Origin: JALYUA01 sp038229875
GTDB taxonomy: Bacteria; Acidobacteriota; Thermoanaerobaculia; UBA5066; Gp7-AA6
NCBI GenBank assembly: GCA_038229875.1
Contig: JBBROA010000010.1
Location: forward strand, 1 to 56,167
Reading direction: 5' to 3'
DNA length: 56,167 bases
Part shown: piece by piece, positions 16,501-24,646 of the stretch
How positions within the stretch are numbered: the first letter of the stretch is position 1
Layout of the letters: each line of letters begins with the position of its first letter
Notes under the pieces: generated by a model
The model's input: only the letters and a program-made list of their open reading frames with translations
Database searches by the model: none
What the model was told of the DNA's origin: nothing
Made by a program: the position numbers and the translations under genes

Positions 16501-16688
16501 TGTCCGACCCCGCCAGCCGGGTCGCGCAGATGCGCAAGGACCCGCGCACCTACGCCCTCCTCGAAGAGCTAGGGACCCGGCCCCGCACCACGTACCTCGC
16601 ACAGGTCCGCAATCCCAATCCCGCCCTTCCGGAGCCAGTCCGCCGCGACTGGCCGACGTCGTTCCGCGAAGAGACCGGGCAGCTATGA
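13542..16688 (+). CDS. actB: Alternative complex III subunit ActB, Fe-S protein with cofactor-less molybdopterin-like domain
   Basis: About 1,048 aa. A Tat-type signal lies near residues 85-110 (DRRDLFKYLGASFALAGLTA). The large N-terminal part resembles molybdopterin oxidoreductases but is thought to have lost the cofactor in this family. The C-terminal third is an NrfC/PsrB-like Fe-S domain with CVGCNACVVACQAENNIPVV, CMHCEKAPCELVCP, CVGTRYCSNNCPYKVRRFNF and CTYCVQRI..CAQACP, giving cluster sites between quinol and ActA. The start is ATG 13542, overlapping the actA stop; a GTG three codons upstream is less likely. The stop overlaps the actC start (ATGA), so translation is coupled. Confidence 0.95.
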   Translation: MSDGARETGNGEKPGTQSRPGLPVYPPPAAMPPPDPLEPQPEVLDFRALALRRADERGGRPWRSLEELANTPEFSAMLHRDENAVALDPSGVDRRDLFKYLGASFALAGLTACTRQPTEKIVPYVRQPEEIIPGGHPLTYATAMTLGGTATGLLIESHQGRPTKAEGNPLHPASLGASDVFSQASLYGLYDPDRSQTLLYLEEIRPWPAFLGAIHAAIEAERAGRGAGLRLLTETVCSPTLARQIQELLKALPEAKWVQWEPAGRHNAREGARLAFGEYVEAIPHFDRADVIVSLDADFLSSGPAFLRATRDFSSRRRVGADGAGLNRLYAVESTPANTGAKADHRLPLRAGEVEGFARQLAAAVGLGEAGAAGVGPSAPERVKFVAALAEDLAKHRGRSLIVAGDGQPPAVHALAHAMNAALGNVGATVEFAAPPEAQPSDQLADLSALASDMDAGRVRTLLILGGNPVFTAPADFRFGERLQKVGLRIHLSPHVDETSVACHWHIPEAHFLESWSDARAFDGTASIVQPLIAPLYGGRSAHEVLAATSTEPERSGYDVVRDTWRPFLGGADFEAAWRRALHDGVIPGTASVSKNVTARAVPAPAPAAPPASGGLEVIFRPDPMIHDGRFANNGWLQELPKPLTKLTWDNAAIVSPATAGRHSLAKEDVVRLTVGGRSVDAAVWIEPGHADDSVTVHFGYGRTRAGKFGTGAGFNAYAIRASGALWIAAGGQIVKTGATHPLACTQMHQNMEGRDIVRAANVADFVRDPQFAHRLTKSPEDGETMYPTYPSDTHAWAMAIDLNQCVGCNACVVACQAENNIPVVGKDQVRRGREMHWLRIDHYYGGEPANPQHYLQPVPCMHCEKAPCELVCPVEATVHSAEGLNDMVYNRCVGTRYCSNNCPYKVRRFNFYHYSTQFRAPSLQMLTNPDVTVRWRGVMEKCTYCVQRINRVKIDSEIGNRTIRDGEITTACAQACPANAIVFGDLSDPASRVAQMRKDPRTYALLEELGTRPRTTYLAQVRNPNPALPEPVRRDWPTSFREETGQL

Positions 16689-18079
16689 AGAAACCAAAGC
16701 CCGACCTCGTGCCGATTCCACCGGGGCAGGACCGGAGAGTGCCCGTGATCGAGCCGGGGTACACCTTCGCGAGCGTCACCGACAAGATCGGCCAGATCGT
16801 CCTCACGCGGCGGACGCCGGTATTCTGGTTCTTCGGCTTCGGGATCTCGTTTCTCCTGATGATGGCGCTCCTCGCGAGCATCGGAATGCTCCTCTTCCGC
16901 GGAGTCGGAATCTGGGGCGTCAACATCCCGATCGGCTGGGGATTTGCGATCATCAACTTCGTCTGGTGGATCGGGATCGGCCACGCCGGAACCCTGATCT
17001 CGGCGATCCTGCTGCTGCTTCGGCAGGAGTGGCGAACGTCGATCAATCGCTTCGCCGAGGCGATGACGCTCTTCGCCGTCGCGTGCGCCGGCCTCTTTCC
17101 CGTTCTGCACATGGGCCGGCCCTGGCTCGCGTACTGGCTGCTCCCCTATCCCAACACGATGGCGCTCTGGCCGCAGTGGCGCAGCCCGCTCGTGTGGGAC
17201 GTCTTCGCCGTTTCGACCTACGCGACGGTCTCGGCCCTCTTCTGGTACGTGGGGCTAATCCCCGATTTCGCGACCCTGCGCGACCGGGCGCGGCGCAAGG
17301 GATTCCAGATCGTCTACGGGATGCTGTCGCTCGGCTGGCGCGGTTCCGCGCAGCACTGGCACCGGTACGAAACGGCCTACCTTCTGCTCGCGGGCCTGGC
17401 GACGCCGCTCGTCATCTCCGTGCACACCGTGGTCAGCTTCGACTTCACGGTCGCCATCACCCCGGGGTGGCACTCGACGATCTTCCCACCCTACTTCGTC
17501 GCGGGCGCGATCTACGCCGGCTTCGCCATGGTGCTGACGCTCTCGATCCCGCTCCGGAAGCTCTACGGCCTGGAGGACTTCATCACTCTGCGCCACCTCC
17601 AGAACATGGGCAAGATCATGCTCGCGACCGGACTGATAGTCGGGTACGGCTACATGGTCGAGGCGTTCATGGGCTGGTACAGCGGGTCGCCGGGCGAGCT
17701 CTACGTCACCCTGAACCGGATGCTGGGGCCCTATGCGAAGGCTTACTGGGCGCTGATCCTCTGCAACATCGTGACCCCGCAGACGCTGTGGTTCCGAAAG
17801 GTCCGGTCGACTCCCTGGATCCTTTTCTTAGTCGCCATGGTGGTGAACGTCGGAATGTGGCTCGAGCGCTTCGTCATCGTGGTGACGAGTCTCCACCGCG
17901 ACTTTCTTCCTTCGTCGTGGGGGATGTACCACGGCACCTTCTGGGACTGGGCAACGTTCATCGGAACGATCGGGCTGTTCCTCTCGCTCCTCTTCCTCTT
18001 CCTCCGGTTCCTGCCGATGATCTCGATTTTCGAGATGCGGACACTCGTCCCGGAAGCCGAAGTGAGGGAGGAGCCATGA
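16685..18079 (+). CDS. actC: Alternative complex III subunit ActC, NrfD-like quinol-binding membrane protein
   Basis: 464-aa polytopic protein of the NrfD/PsrC family with about ten transmembrane helices, such as VFWFFGFGISFLLMMALLAS, WGFAIINFVWWIGIGHAGTL and MTLFAVACAGLFPVLHMGRP. The cytoplasmic N-terminus ends in PGYTFASVTDKIGQIVL, typical of ActC. It forms the quinol site and may take part in proton translocation. It overlaps actB by ATGA at its start, and its own TGA overlaps the ATG of a 15-codon open frame leading to actD. Confidence 0.95.
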   Translation: MKKPKPDLVPIPPGQDRRVPVIEPGYTFASVTDKIGQIVLTRRTPVFWFFGFGISFLLMMALLASIGMLLFRGVGIWGVNIPIGWGFAIINFVWWIGIGHAGTLISAILLLLRQEWRTSINRFAEAMTLFAVACAGLFPVLHMGRPWLAYWLLPYPNTMALWPQWRSPLVWDVFAVSTYATVSALFWYVGLIPDFATLRDRARRKGFQIVYGMLSLGWRGSAQHWHRYETAYLLLAGLATPLVISVHTVVSFDFTVAITPGWHSTIFPPYFVAGAIYAGFAMVLTLSIPLRKLYGLEDFITLRHLQNMGKIMLATGLIVGYGYMVEAFMGWYSGSPGELYVTLNRMLGPYAKAYWALILCNIVTPQTLWFRKVRSTPWILFLVAMVVNVGMWLERFVIVVTSLHRDFLPSSWGMYHGTFWDWATFIGTIGLFLSLLFLFLRFLPMISIFEMRTLVPEAEVREEP

Positions 18080-18123
18080 GACTCCCGGCTTCCCCGCGCC
18101 CGGAAAGCGGAGACCCGGAATGA
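18076..18123 (+). CDS. 15-codon open frame bridging actC and actD
   Basis: ATG 18076 overlaps the actC stop, and TGA 18121-18123 overlaps the actD ATG (18120). The peptide, MRLPASPRPESGDPE, has no recognised motif. Its value may be purely mechanical: ribosomes ending actC could reinitiate here and be delivered to the actD start. It could equally be chance in an operon that is packed with ATGA overlaps. Confidence 0.3.
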   Translation: MRLPASPRPESGDPE

Positions 18124-18680
18124 CCGACTTCGAGCGTCATCCGGACGAAGGCCGGCCCCTCTACGGACTCATGGCGGAGTTCGAGAGTCCGACCGAGCTT
18201 CTCGCGGCGGCGCGCGGCGCGTACGAGAGCGGCTATCGGAAGATGGACGCCTACACGCCCTACCCGATGCACGAGCTGACCGAAGCGCTCGGCATCAAGC
18301 CGACGAAGCTTCCCTGGCTCGTCCTGGCGGGGGGCATCCTCGGCTGCTGTTCGGCGCTCTTCATGATGTGGTTTTCGGCCACGATCCACTATCCGTTGAA
18401 CGTCGGCGGTCGTCCTCTCGCGAGCTGGCCGATGTTCATCCCCATTACATTCGAAGTGACGGTGCTCTTCGCGTCGCTCGCCGCCGTCTTCGGGATGCTC
18501 GGCATGAACGGCCTGCCGATGCCCTATCACCCGGTCTTCAACGCGCCGCGGTTCGCGCTCGCGTCGCGCGACCGCTTCTTCCTCTGCATCGAGGTCGCGG
18601 ACCCGAACTTCGCTCTGGAAAAAACCAGTCTGTTCCTCGCAAACCAGGGGGCCCGCGTGGTCTCCGAAGTGGAGGAGTGA
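18120..18680 (+). CDS. actD: Alternative complex III subunit ActD (DUF3341)
   Basis: 186-aa membrane subunit with two helices (PWLVLAGGILGCCSALFMMW and ITFEVTVLFASLAAVFGML) and the family signatures LYGLMAEFESPTELLAAARG, AYTPYPMHELTEALG and NGLPMPYHPVFNAPRF. It packs beside ActC in the complex. The start ATG at 18120 overlaps the preceding tiny frame, and the stop overlaps the actE ATG (TGATG). Confidence 0.93.
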   Translation: MTDFERHPDEGRPLYGLMAEFESPTELLAAARGAYESGYRKMDAYTPYPMHELTEALGIKPTKLPWLVLAGGILGCCSALFMMWFSATIHYPLNVGGRPLASWPMFIPITFEVTVLFASLAAVFGMLGMNGLPMPYHPVFNAPRFALASRDRFFLCIEVADPNFALEKTSLFLANQGARVVSEVEE

Positions 18681-19429
18681 TGGGGCTTATCGGGGGAAGG
18701 GCGAAGGGGGCGGCGGCGCCCGCACGCACCGTCCTGCTCGCCGCGCTGGTCCTCGCCGCCGCCTGCCGCCAGGAGATGTACAACCAGCCGCGGTACAAGC
18801 CCCTCGGGAAGAGCGATTTCTTCGCGGACGGACGCAACGCCCGGCCCCCCGTCGAAGGCACCGTCGCCCGCGGAATGCTCCGCGCGGACACCCGCCTCTA
18901 CGCCGGGAAGGAGGGCAACGCGCTCATCGGCGTCTTTCCGCTGCCGGTGACGAGGGAGCTCCTCGACCGAGGGCGCCAGCGATACGAAATTTTCTGCGCC
19001 CCATGCCACGACCGGACGGGGGCGGGCAACGGCATGGTCGTTCAGCGGGGATACCGGCCCCCTCCGTCGTTTCACATCGACCGCCTGCGGCAGCGGCCCG
19101 TCGGCCACTTTTTCGACGTCATCACCAACGGCGTTGGCGCGATGCCGGACTACGCGGCCCAGATTCCACCGGAAGACCGCTGGGCGATCGTCGCCTACGT
19201 CCGCGCCCTCCAGCTCTCGCAGGGAGCGCCGCTTTCCCTGGTCCCGCCGGAGAAGCGCGCCGAGCTCGACCGCCCTCTGCCGCCGGCGGGGCCGCCGCCC
19301 GAGTCTCCCGAATTCCCGACCCTCACGACCTCGGCCCCGCAGCGTTCCGGCCCGAAGGCTCCGGGAGGCGGAGATCGGAGCGCGCCGGCCGCAGCTCCCG
19401 GCGCCCCGAAGGAGAAGGAACGCAGATGA
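18680..19429 (+). CDS. actE: Alternative complex III subunit ActE, monohaem cytochrome c lipoprotein
   Basis: 249 aa. A signal sequence ends in a lipobox (LVLAAAC). The region MYNQPRYKPLGKSDFF is characteristic of ActE, and there is one haem motif, CAPCHDRTGAGNGMVV, with the likely Met ligand in GAMPDYAAQI. The C-terminal 60 residues are a Pro/Ala-rich tail, presumably a flexible periplasmic extension. It probably carries electrons from ActA towards the cytochrome c domain of CoxB. The ATG at 18680 overlaps the actD stop; the end overlaps the actF start. Confidence 0.93.
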   Translation: MGLIGGRAKGAAAPARTVLLAALVLAAACRQEMYNQPRYKPLGKSDFFADGRNARPPVEGTVARGMLRADTRLYAGKEGNALIGVFPLPVTRELLDRGRQRYEIFCAPCHDRTGAGNGMVVQRGYRPPPSFHIDRLRQRPVGHFFDVITNGVGAMPDYAAQIPPEDRWAIVAYVRALQLSQGAPLSLVPPEKRAELDRPLPPAGPPPESPEFPTLTTSAPQRSGPKAPGGGDRSAPAAAPGAPKEKERR

Positions 19430-20616
19430 TCGACGCCGCAGTCCCGGAGGATCTCTCCGCCGCCATCGGCCGCGCCCGCCAGCGCGCGCTCGCGGCGGGA
19501 GCCGTCGGACTCCTCGCGTCCGCGGCGGGTTTCTTCCTCGCGCCGGGGAAGTTCTTCCCTTCGTACCTCTTCGCGTGCATGTCGTGCCTCGGCCTCGCCC
19601 TCGGTTGCCAGGCGGTGCTCATGCTCCACCACGTCACGGGCGGCGCCTGGGGCATCCCGATCCGGCGCCCGCTGGAGGCGGCGACCCGCACACTGCCCGC
19701 GATTGCCGCGCTCTTCGTGCCGCTCCTGTTCGGTTTGAAGACCCTCTACGAGTGGGCCCGGCCCGAGGAGGTCGCCCGCGACTCCATTCTTCAGCACAAG
19801 GCGCCTTACTTGAACGCGCCCTTTTTCGTAGCCCGAACGGTCCTCTGCTTCGCGGTCTGGATGGCGTTCATGTATTTCTTGAACCGCTGGTCCCGGGAGC
19901 AGGATGAGGCGCCGAAGCGGGGCTTGACGCGCCGGCTTGCGCTCCTTTCGTCGGCCGGACTCGTCGCCTACGGCCTGACGATCACCTTCTTCTCGATCGA
20001 CTGGATCATGTCCCTCGAGCCGCACTGGTATTCGACGATGTACGGCGTCCTCTTCATCGCGGGTCAATCCCTGTCCGGACTGGCTTTCATCATCGCGTTG
20101 ACCGTGATCCTCGCGCGATTCGCGCCTCTGTCCGGCTTCGTCAACCCCGGGCACTTTCACGATCTGGGCAAGTTGATGCTCGCCTTCGTGATGTTCTGGG
20201 CCTACGTCTCCTTTTCCCAGTACCTCATCATCTGGTCGGGCAACCTGCCGGAAGAGATCCCGTGGTACCTGCGGCGATTGAACGGCGGGTGGGGGTGGGT
20301 CGGCATCGCGATCGTCCTGCTCCACTTCCTGCTGCCGTTCGTGCTGCTTCTTCCGGCGTCCGCCAACCGAAACCCCCGGATCTTAATCGGCGTCGCCGGA
20401 CTGGTCGTGTGCATGCGTCTCGTCGACGTCTTCTGGTACATCCGGCCCGCGACCTCGCCGCCCCGCCAGCTGGCTCTCCATTGGATGGACCTCGCGGCGC
20501 CGGTCGGCGTGCTCGGCCTCTGGCTCTTTCTGTTCCTGGGGCAGCTCCTGCGGCGGCCGCTCCTTCCCGTCAACGATCCGGAATTCCGGGAGGCCCTCGA
20601 ACATGGCGCACACTGA
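19426..20616 (+). CDS. actF: Alternative complex III subunit ActF, NrfD-like membrane protein
   Basis: 396 aa, about ten transmembrane helices. It is a shorter relative of ActC, with conserved text LMLHHVTGGAWGIPIRRPLE, IDWIMSLEPHWYSTMYGVLF and FWAYVSFSQYLIIWSGNLPE-EIPWYLRRL. ActF completes the membrane arm of the complex and has been proposed to form a second proton half-channel. The start ATG 19426 overlaps the actE stop. The end overlaps the next gene by 14 bp. Confidence 0.94.
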   Translation: MIDAAVPEDLSAAIGRARQRALAAGAVGLLASAAGFFLAPGKFFPSYLFACMSCLGLALGCQAVLMLHHVTGGAWGIPIRRPLEAATRTLPAIAALFVPLLFGLKTLYEWARPEEVARDSILQHKAPYLNAPFFVARTVLCFAVWMAFMYFLNRWSREQDEAPKRGLTRRLALLSSAGLVAYGLTITFFSIDWIMSLEPHWYSTMYGVLFIAGQSLSGLAFIIALTVILARFAPLSGFVNPGHFHDLGKLMLAFVMFWAYVSFSQYLIIWSGNLPEEIPWYLRRLNGGWGWVGIAIVLLHFLLPFVLLLPASANRNPRILIGVAGLVVCMRLVDVFWYIRPATSPPRQLALHWMDLAAPVGVLGLWLFLFLGQLLRRPLLPVNDPEFREALEHGAH

Positions 20617-21040
20617 GCCGCACGCGGGCGGCCACGAGCCGGACGAGGTCTCCGTGAAGCCGCTGGCGGGTTTCCTGGTGAGCATGGTCGCCCTGCTGAT
20701 CGTGGCCGGCGTTCTCATGTTCGGAGTCTTCCGCCTGCTCGCCCGGGATGCGAAGTCGATGGACCGCCCGCTGTCCGGGAGCGTCGTGCGGTCGCTCGCG
20801 CGTCTGCCCCCTTACCCGCGTCTCGAAAGTCGGCCGCTCGCCCCCCGCGCGAGGCTGAACGCGGAGGAGAACGCGCGCTTGAGCTCTTTTGGCTGGGTCG
20901 ACAAGGCGTCGGGCACCGTCCACATCCCGATCGAGCTCGCGATCGACATCGTCGCCCGGCAGGGGATCTCCGAGACCCCGTCCGCGCCCGCGGCCGGCGC
21001 GGCCGCCGCCGGGTCCCCATCGCGGGAGGCAGCCCGATGA
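20603..21040 (+). CDS. Small membrane protein of the complex III/caa3 cluster
   Basis: 145 aa. One transmembrane helix (PLAGFLVSMVALLIVAGVLM) is followed by a periplasmic segment with LPPYPRLESRPLAPRARLNA and FGWVDKASGTVHIPIELAID. This PRLE...GWVD...G.V.IPI pattern recurs in small unnamed proteins beside SCO/caa3 genes as I recall, so it is likely an assembly or accessory factor. It overlaps actF by 14 bp and the SCO gene by 4 bp. The Ala/Pro-rich C-terminus is probably disordered. Confidence 0.8.
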   Translation: MAHTEPHAGGHEPDEVSVKPLAGFLVSMVALLIVAGVLMFGVFRLLARDAKSMDRPLSGSVVRSLARLPPYPRLESRPLAPRARLNAEENARLSSFGWVDKASGTVHIPIELAIDIVARQGISETPSAPAAGAAAAGSPSREAAR

Positions 21041-21981
21041 GCGCCGATCCCGTACTTTCCCGCGGCGGCAGCGTGCGGCGCCGCTGGAGGCTCGCCGCCT
21101 TGCTTTTTACGTCCGGCGCCCTCGCCGCCGCGGCGCCGGGGCAGACATCGCGCTCAGACCCCGCGCCGCCCTCGACCTCCATCCCGAGGGCGCTGCGAAA
21201 CGTCGGCATCGACCAGAAGCTCGGCGCGCAGATCCCGCTCGACATTCTGTTTCAGGACGAGGCGGGGCGCCCCGTCCGCCTCGGGCAGTACTTCGGAGAC
21301 CGGCCCGTGGTCCTCGTACTCGCGTACTACAACTGCCCGATGCTCTGCACTCAGGTCTTGAACGGCCTCGTGACCTCGATGCGCGCGCTGTCCTTCGACG
21401 CAGGCAAAGAGTTCGAAGTCGTGACCGTCAGCTTCGACCCGCACGACCGCCCTTCCGACGCGGCGGCGAAGAAGGTGCCCTACATCCGGGAGTACGGCAG
21501 GGCGGGCGCCGACCGGGGCTGGCACTTTCTGACGGGCGGCCCGGGCTCGATCGACCGCCTCACGCAGGCCGTCGGCTTCCGGTACAGCTGGGACAACGAC
21601 CTGGCGCAGTTCGCGCACGCGAGCGGGATCTTCGTGATGACGCCGGACGGCAAGCTCTCGCGTTATTTCTTCGGTATCGAGTACGCGCCGCGCGACCTGC
21701 GTCTCGGGCTCATCGAGGCGTCCAACCGCAGGATCGGCAATCCCGTCGATGCCCTGCTTCTCTACTGCTACCACTACGACGCGAAAATGGGCAGATACGG
21801 CGCCGTCGTGATGAACCTCGTCCGGCTGGGGGGGATTGGCGCGGTCCTCATCCTGTCGACCTTCGTCACCCTCATGTGGCGGCGGGACCGCCGACTCGAT
21901 GCCGCGCGGAGGAAGCCCGGCTCCGGCGGCACGAAGGCGCCGAACGATCATACGCCTCCGCGAGCTCGCGAGGCGCACTGA
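21037..21981 (+). CDS. SCO1/SenC-type copper chaperone
   Basis: Delivers copper to the CuA site of cytochrome c oxidase subunit II. The 314-aa protein has an N-terminal signal, a thioredoxin-like domain with the copper-binding CPMLC in YYNCPMLCTQVLNGL (about residue 101) and the ligand His in FAHASGIFVMTPDG. Unusually, a C-terminal transmembrane helix (GGIGAVLILSTFVTLMW) and a basic tail follow, so the domain is tethered at both ends. It sits directly before coxB (TGATG overlap), which matches its job. ATG 21037 overlaps the preceding gene. Confidence 0.92.
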   Translation: MSADPVLSRGGSVRRRWRLAALLFTSGALAAAAPGQTSRSDPAPPSTSIPRALRNVGIDQKLGAQIPLDILFQDEAGRPVRLGQYFGDRPVVLVLAYYNCPMLCTQVLNGLVTSMRALSFDAGKEFEVVTVSFDPHDRPSDAAAKKVPYIREYGRAGADRGWHFLTGGPGSIDRLTQAVGFRYSWDNDLAQFAHASGIFVMTPDGKLSRYFFGIEYAPRDLRLGLIEASNRRIGNPVDALLLYCYHYDAKMGRYGAVVMNLVRLGGIGAVLILSTFVTLMWRRDRRLDAARRKPGSGGTKAPNDHTPPRAREAH

Positions 21982-23009
21982 TGAACCCCGAGCTCCCGCT
22001 CTTCCCGGTGCAGGCCTCCGCCATGGCGGGGCAGGTGGACGCGCTCTACTTCTACCTCGTCGCAGTGAGCGCGTTCTTTTCGCTTCTGATTGCGCTGCTC
22101 GTCATCGTCTTCGCCATCAAATATCGCCGCCGCTCTAACGACGAATTTCCCGTCGGCAACGCGGGCTCCCTGAAGCTCGAGCTCGCGTGGACCATCATTC
22201 CGTTTTTCATCACGTTGACCTTTTTTGCGTGGGGCGCGCGGATTTACTTCCGCATGAACCGTCCCCCCAACGACGCCATGCAGGTTTACGTCGTCGGCAA
22301 GCAGTGGATGTGGAAGATCCAGCACCTGGACGGGGTCCGGGAGATCAACGAGCTGCATGTGCCCGTGGGCCAGCCGGTGCGCATGACGATGACCTCGGAA
22401 GACGTGATCCACAGCTTCTTCGTTCCCGCGTTCCGGATGAAGCGCGACGTCGTGCCGGGCCGTTACTCGACGGCCTGGTTCACGGCAACCAGGATCGGCG
22501 ACTTCCACCTCTTCTGCTCCCAGTATTGCGGCACGAAGCACTCGGCGATGATCGGGACGGTCCATGTCCTCTCACCGACGGCTTTCCAGGCGTGGCTCGC
22601 GGGCGGGGCGGGCAGCGAGTCCCTTGCCTCCGCCGGCTCGAAGCTGTTCACGCAGCACGCCTGCAACACCTGCCACCGGAGCGACTCGCTCGCCAGAGGG
22701 CCCAACCTCGAAGGGCTGTTCGGCAGACCGGTCCACCTTCAAAACGGACAGACGGTCGTCGCCGACGAGCAGTACCTCCGCGAATCGATCCTGATGCCGC
22801 AGGCGAAGCTCGTTGAAGGCTTTCAGCCGATCATGCCGACGTTTCAGGGGTTGATCAGCGAGGAGGGCCTTCTCCAGCTCGTCGCCTACATCAAGTCGCT
22901 GTCGCCGGCCCCCGGGGGCGAGGGTGGGGGCGCCGCCCCGGAACCGGGCAAGGCGAGGATCGCTCCGCCCGTCAAGAACTCGTCTCCGGAGCGGGAGGCT
23001 CCCAAATAA
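21981..23009 (+). CDS. coxB: Cytochrome c oxidase subunit II with fused cytochrome c (caa3 type)
   Basis: 342 aa. Two transmembrane helices (FYLVAVSAFFSLLIALLVIV and LELAWTIIPFFITLTFFAWG) precede the cupredoxin domain. CuA ligands are seen in EDVIHSFFVPAFRMKRDVVP and CSQYCGTKHSAMIG (about 179-192). A cytochrome c domain is fused after it: CNTCHRSDSLARGPNLEGLF (from about 228) with a Met ligand candidate in PIMPTFQGLISEEG. This fusion defines caa3-type oxidases. The ATG overlaps the SCO stop; the TAA overlaps the coxA ATG (TAATG). Confidence 0.95.
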   Translation: MNPELPLFPVQASAMAGQVDALYFYLVAVSAFFSLLIALLVIVFAIKYRRRSNDEFPVGNAGSLKLELAWTIIPFFITLTFFAWGARIYFRMNRPPNDAMQVYVVGKQWMWKIQHLDGVREINELHVPVGQPVRMTMTSEDVIHSFFVPAFRMKRDVVPGRYSTAWFTATRIGDFHLFCSQYCGTKHSAMIGTVHVLSPTAFQAWLAGGAGSESLASAGSKLFTQHACNTCHRSDSLARGPNLEGLFGRPVHLQNGQTVVADEQYLRESILMPQAKLVEGFQPIMPTFQGLISEEGLLQLVAYIKSLSPAPGGEGGGAAPEPGKARIAPPVKNSSPEREAPK

Positions 23010-24646
23010 TGAGCGCTGCCGAATACATCGAGCCCGCGCCGGCCGAGCCCCGCGAGAATTACTTGAACGCCGGCTACGGAGTGCGTTCGTGGCTTCTCAC
23101 GAAGGACCACAAACGGATCGCACTCCTGTATCTCGCTTCCATAACGTTTTTCTTTTTCCTGGGAGGTCTCTTCGCTCTCCTGATCCGGCTGGAGCTCTTA
23201 ACCCCCGCGGGCGACCTCGTCCAGTCCGAGACGTACAACAAGCTCTTCACGATGCACGGCGTCGTGATGAGTTTCTTCTTCCTGATTCCGTCGATTCCTG
23301 CCGTCCTCGGAAACTTTTTCATCCCAATGATGATCGGCGCCAAGGACCTCGCGTTCCCGCGCTTGAACCTGCTCTCCTGGTACATCTACATGGCGGGCGC
23401 CATGTTCACGCTCTGGGCGGTCGTCCACGGAGGCGTGGACACCGGCTGGACGTTCTACACACCGCTCTCGACGGCGTACTCCAATGGCCACGTCGTCGCC
23501 ACCGCGGTCGGGGTGTTCATCACCGGATTCTCTTCGATCCTGACGGGCTTGAACTTCATCGTGACGATCCACACGATGCGGGCTCCGGGCCTCACGTGGT
23601 TCCGGCTGCCGCTCTTCGTCTGGTCGCACTACGCGACGAGCCTGATCATGGTGCTCGGCACGCCCGTGATCGCAGTGACCATCTTCATGGTGGCGGTGGA
23701 GCGAATCTTCCACCTCGGCATCTTCGATCCGGCGCTCGGCGGGGATCCCGTGCTCTTCCAGCACCTCTTCTGGTTCTACTCGCACCCGGCCGTCTACATC
23801 ATGATTCTGCCGGCGATGGGGGTGATCTCCGAAGTCGTCACGACGTTTTCCCGCAAGAACATCTTCGGCTACAAATTCGTGGCGTTCGCGTCCATCGGAA
23901 TCGCGGTCCTCGGGTTCCTGGTCTGGGGCCACCACATGTTCGTGAGCGGTCAGTCGATCTATGCCGGGCTAATGTTCTCCATCCTGTCGTTCCTCGTCGC
24001 GATTCCCTCGGCGGTGAAGGTGTTCAACTGGACGGCCACGCTCTACAAGGGCTCGTTCTCGTTCGACACGCCGATGCTCTATGCCCTGGGCTTCATCGGC
24101 CTGTTCACGATCGGCGGCTTTACAGGACTTTTTCTCGCGACGCTCGGCGTCGACGTACACGTGCACGACACCTACTTCATCATCGCCCACTTCCACTACA
24201 TCATGGTGGGCGGCGCGATCATGGGATACCTCGGCGGCATGCACTACTGGTGGCCGAAGATCAGCGGGAAGATGTATCCCGAGGGCCTCGCGAAGTTCGC
24301 CGCGCTCGTCATCTTCGTCGGCTTCAACCTGACGTTTTTCCCGCAGTTCATTCTGGGATACATGGGAATGCCGCGGCGCTACCATGCCTATCCGCCCGAG
24401 TTCCAGGTCTTGAACGTGATGTCGACCGCGGGCGCGTCGATCCTCGGGCTCGGTTACATCCTCCCCATGGCCTACTTCGCGTGGTCGATGCGATACGGCC
24501 GGAACGCGCCGGCGAACCCGTGGGGCTCGACCGGCCTCGAATGGCAGACCACCTCTCCGCCGCCGACGGAAAACTTCGAAGTCCCGCCGATCGTGGACAA
24601 AGATCCCTACATCTACTCGGCGGAGGAGGTTGAGACCGTTGGCTGA
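23009..24646 (+). CDS. coxA: Cytochrome c oxidase subunit I (haem-copper oxidase, A2 type)
   Basis: Catalytic subunit with haem a, haem a3 and CuB; 545 aa, twelve helices. Ligands and markers: FTMHGVVMSFFFLIPSIPAV (haem a His), FWFYSHPAVYIMILP (CuB His and the His-Tyr pair), WGHHMF (CuB His pair) and VHVHDTYFIIAHFHYIMVGG (haem a3 and a His). The YSHPAVY variant, in place of the Glu-containing GHPEVY, marks the A2 subfamily in which the D channel ends in a Tyr-Ser pair. The start ATG overlaps coxB. Confidence 0.97.
   Translation: MSAAEYIEPAPAEPRENYLNAGYGVRSWLLTKDHKRIALLYLASITFFFFLGGLFALLIRLELLTPAGDLVQSETYNKLFTMHGVVMSFFFLIPSIPAVLGNFFIPMMIGAKDLAFPRLNLLSWYIYMAGAMFTLWAVVHGGVDTGWTFYTPLSTAYSNGHVVATAVGVFITGFSSILTGLNFIVTIHTMRAPGLTWFRLPLFVWSHYATSLIMVLGTPVIAVTIFMVAVERIFHLGIFDPALGGDPVLFQHLFWFYSHPAVYIMILPAMGVISEVVTTFSRKNIFGYKFVAFASIGIAVLGFLVWGHHMFVSGQSIYAGLMFSILSFLVAIPSAVKVFNWTATLYKGSFSFDTPMLYALGFIGLFTIGGFTGLFLATLGVDVHVHDTYFIIAHFHYIMVGGAIMGYLGGMHYWWPKISGKMYPEGLAKFAALVIFVGFNLTFFPQFILGYMGMPRRYHAYPPEFQVLNVMSTAGASILGLGYILPMAYFAWSMRYGRNAPANPWGSTGLEWQTTSPPPTENFEVPPIVDKDPYIYSAEEVETVG

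Noticed and set aside
13877..16684. A very long plus-strand frame overlapping actB before actC
   Set aside because: It is the +2 shadow of actB (Arg/Pro/Gly-rich text) that happens to run into the true actC frame.
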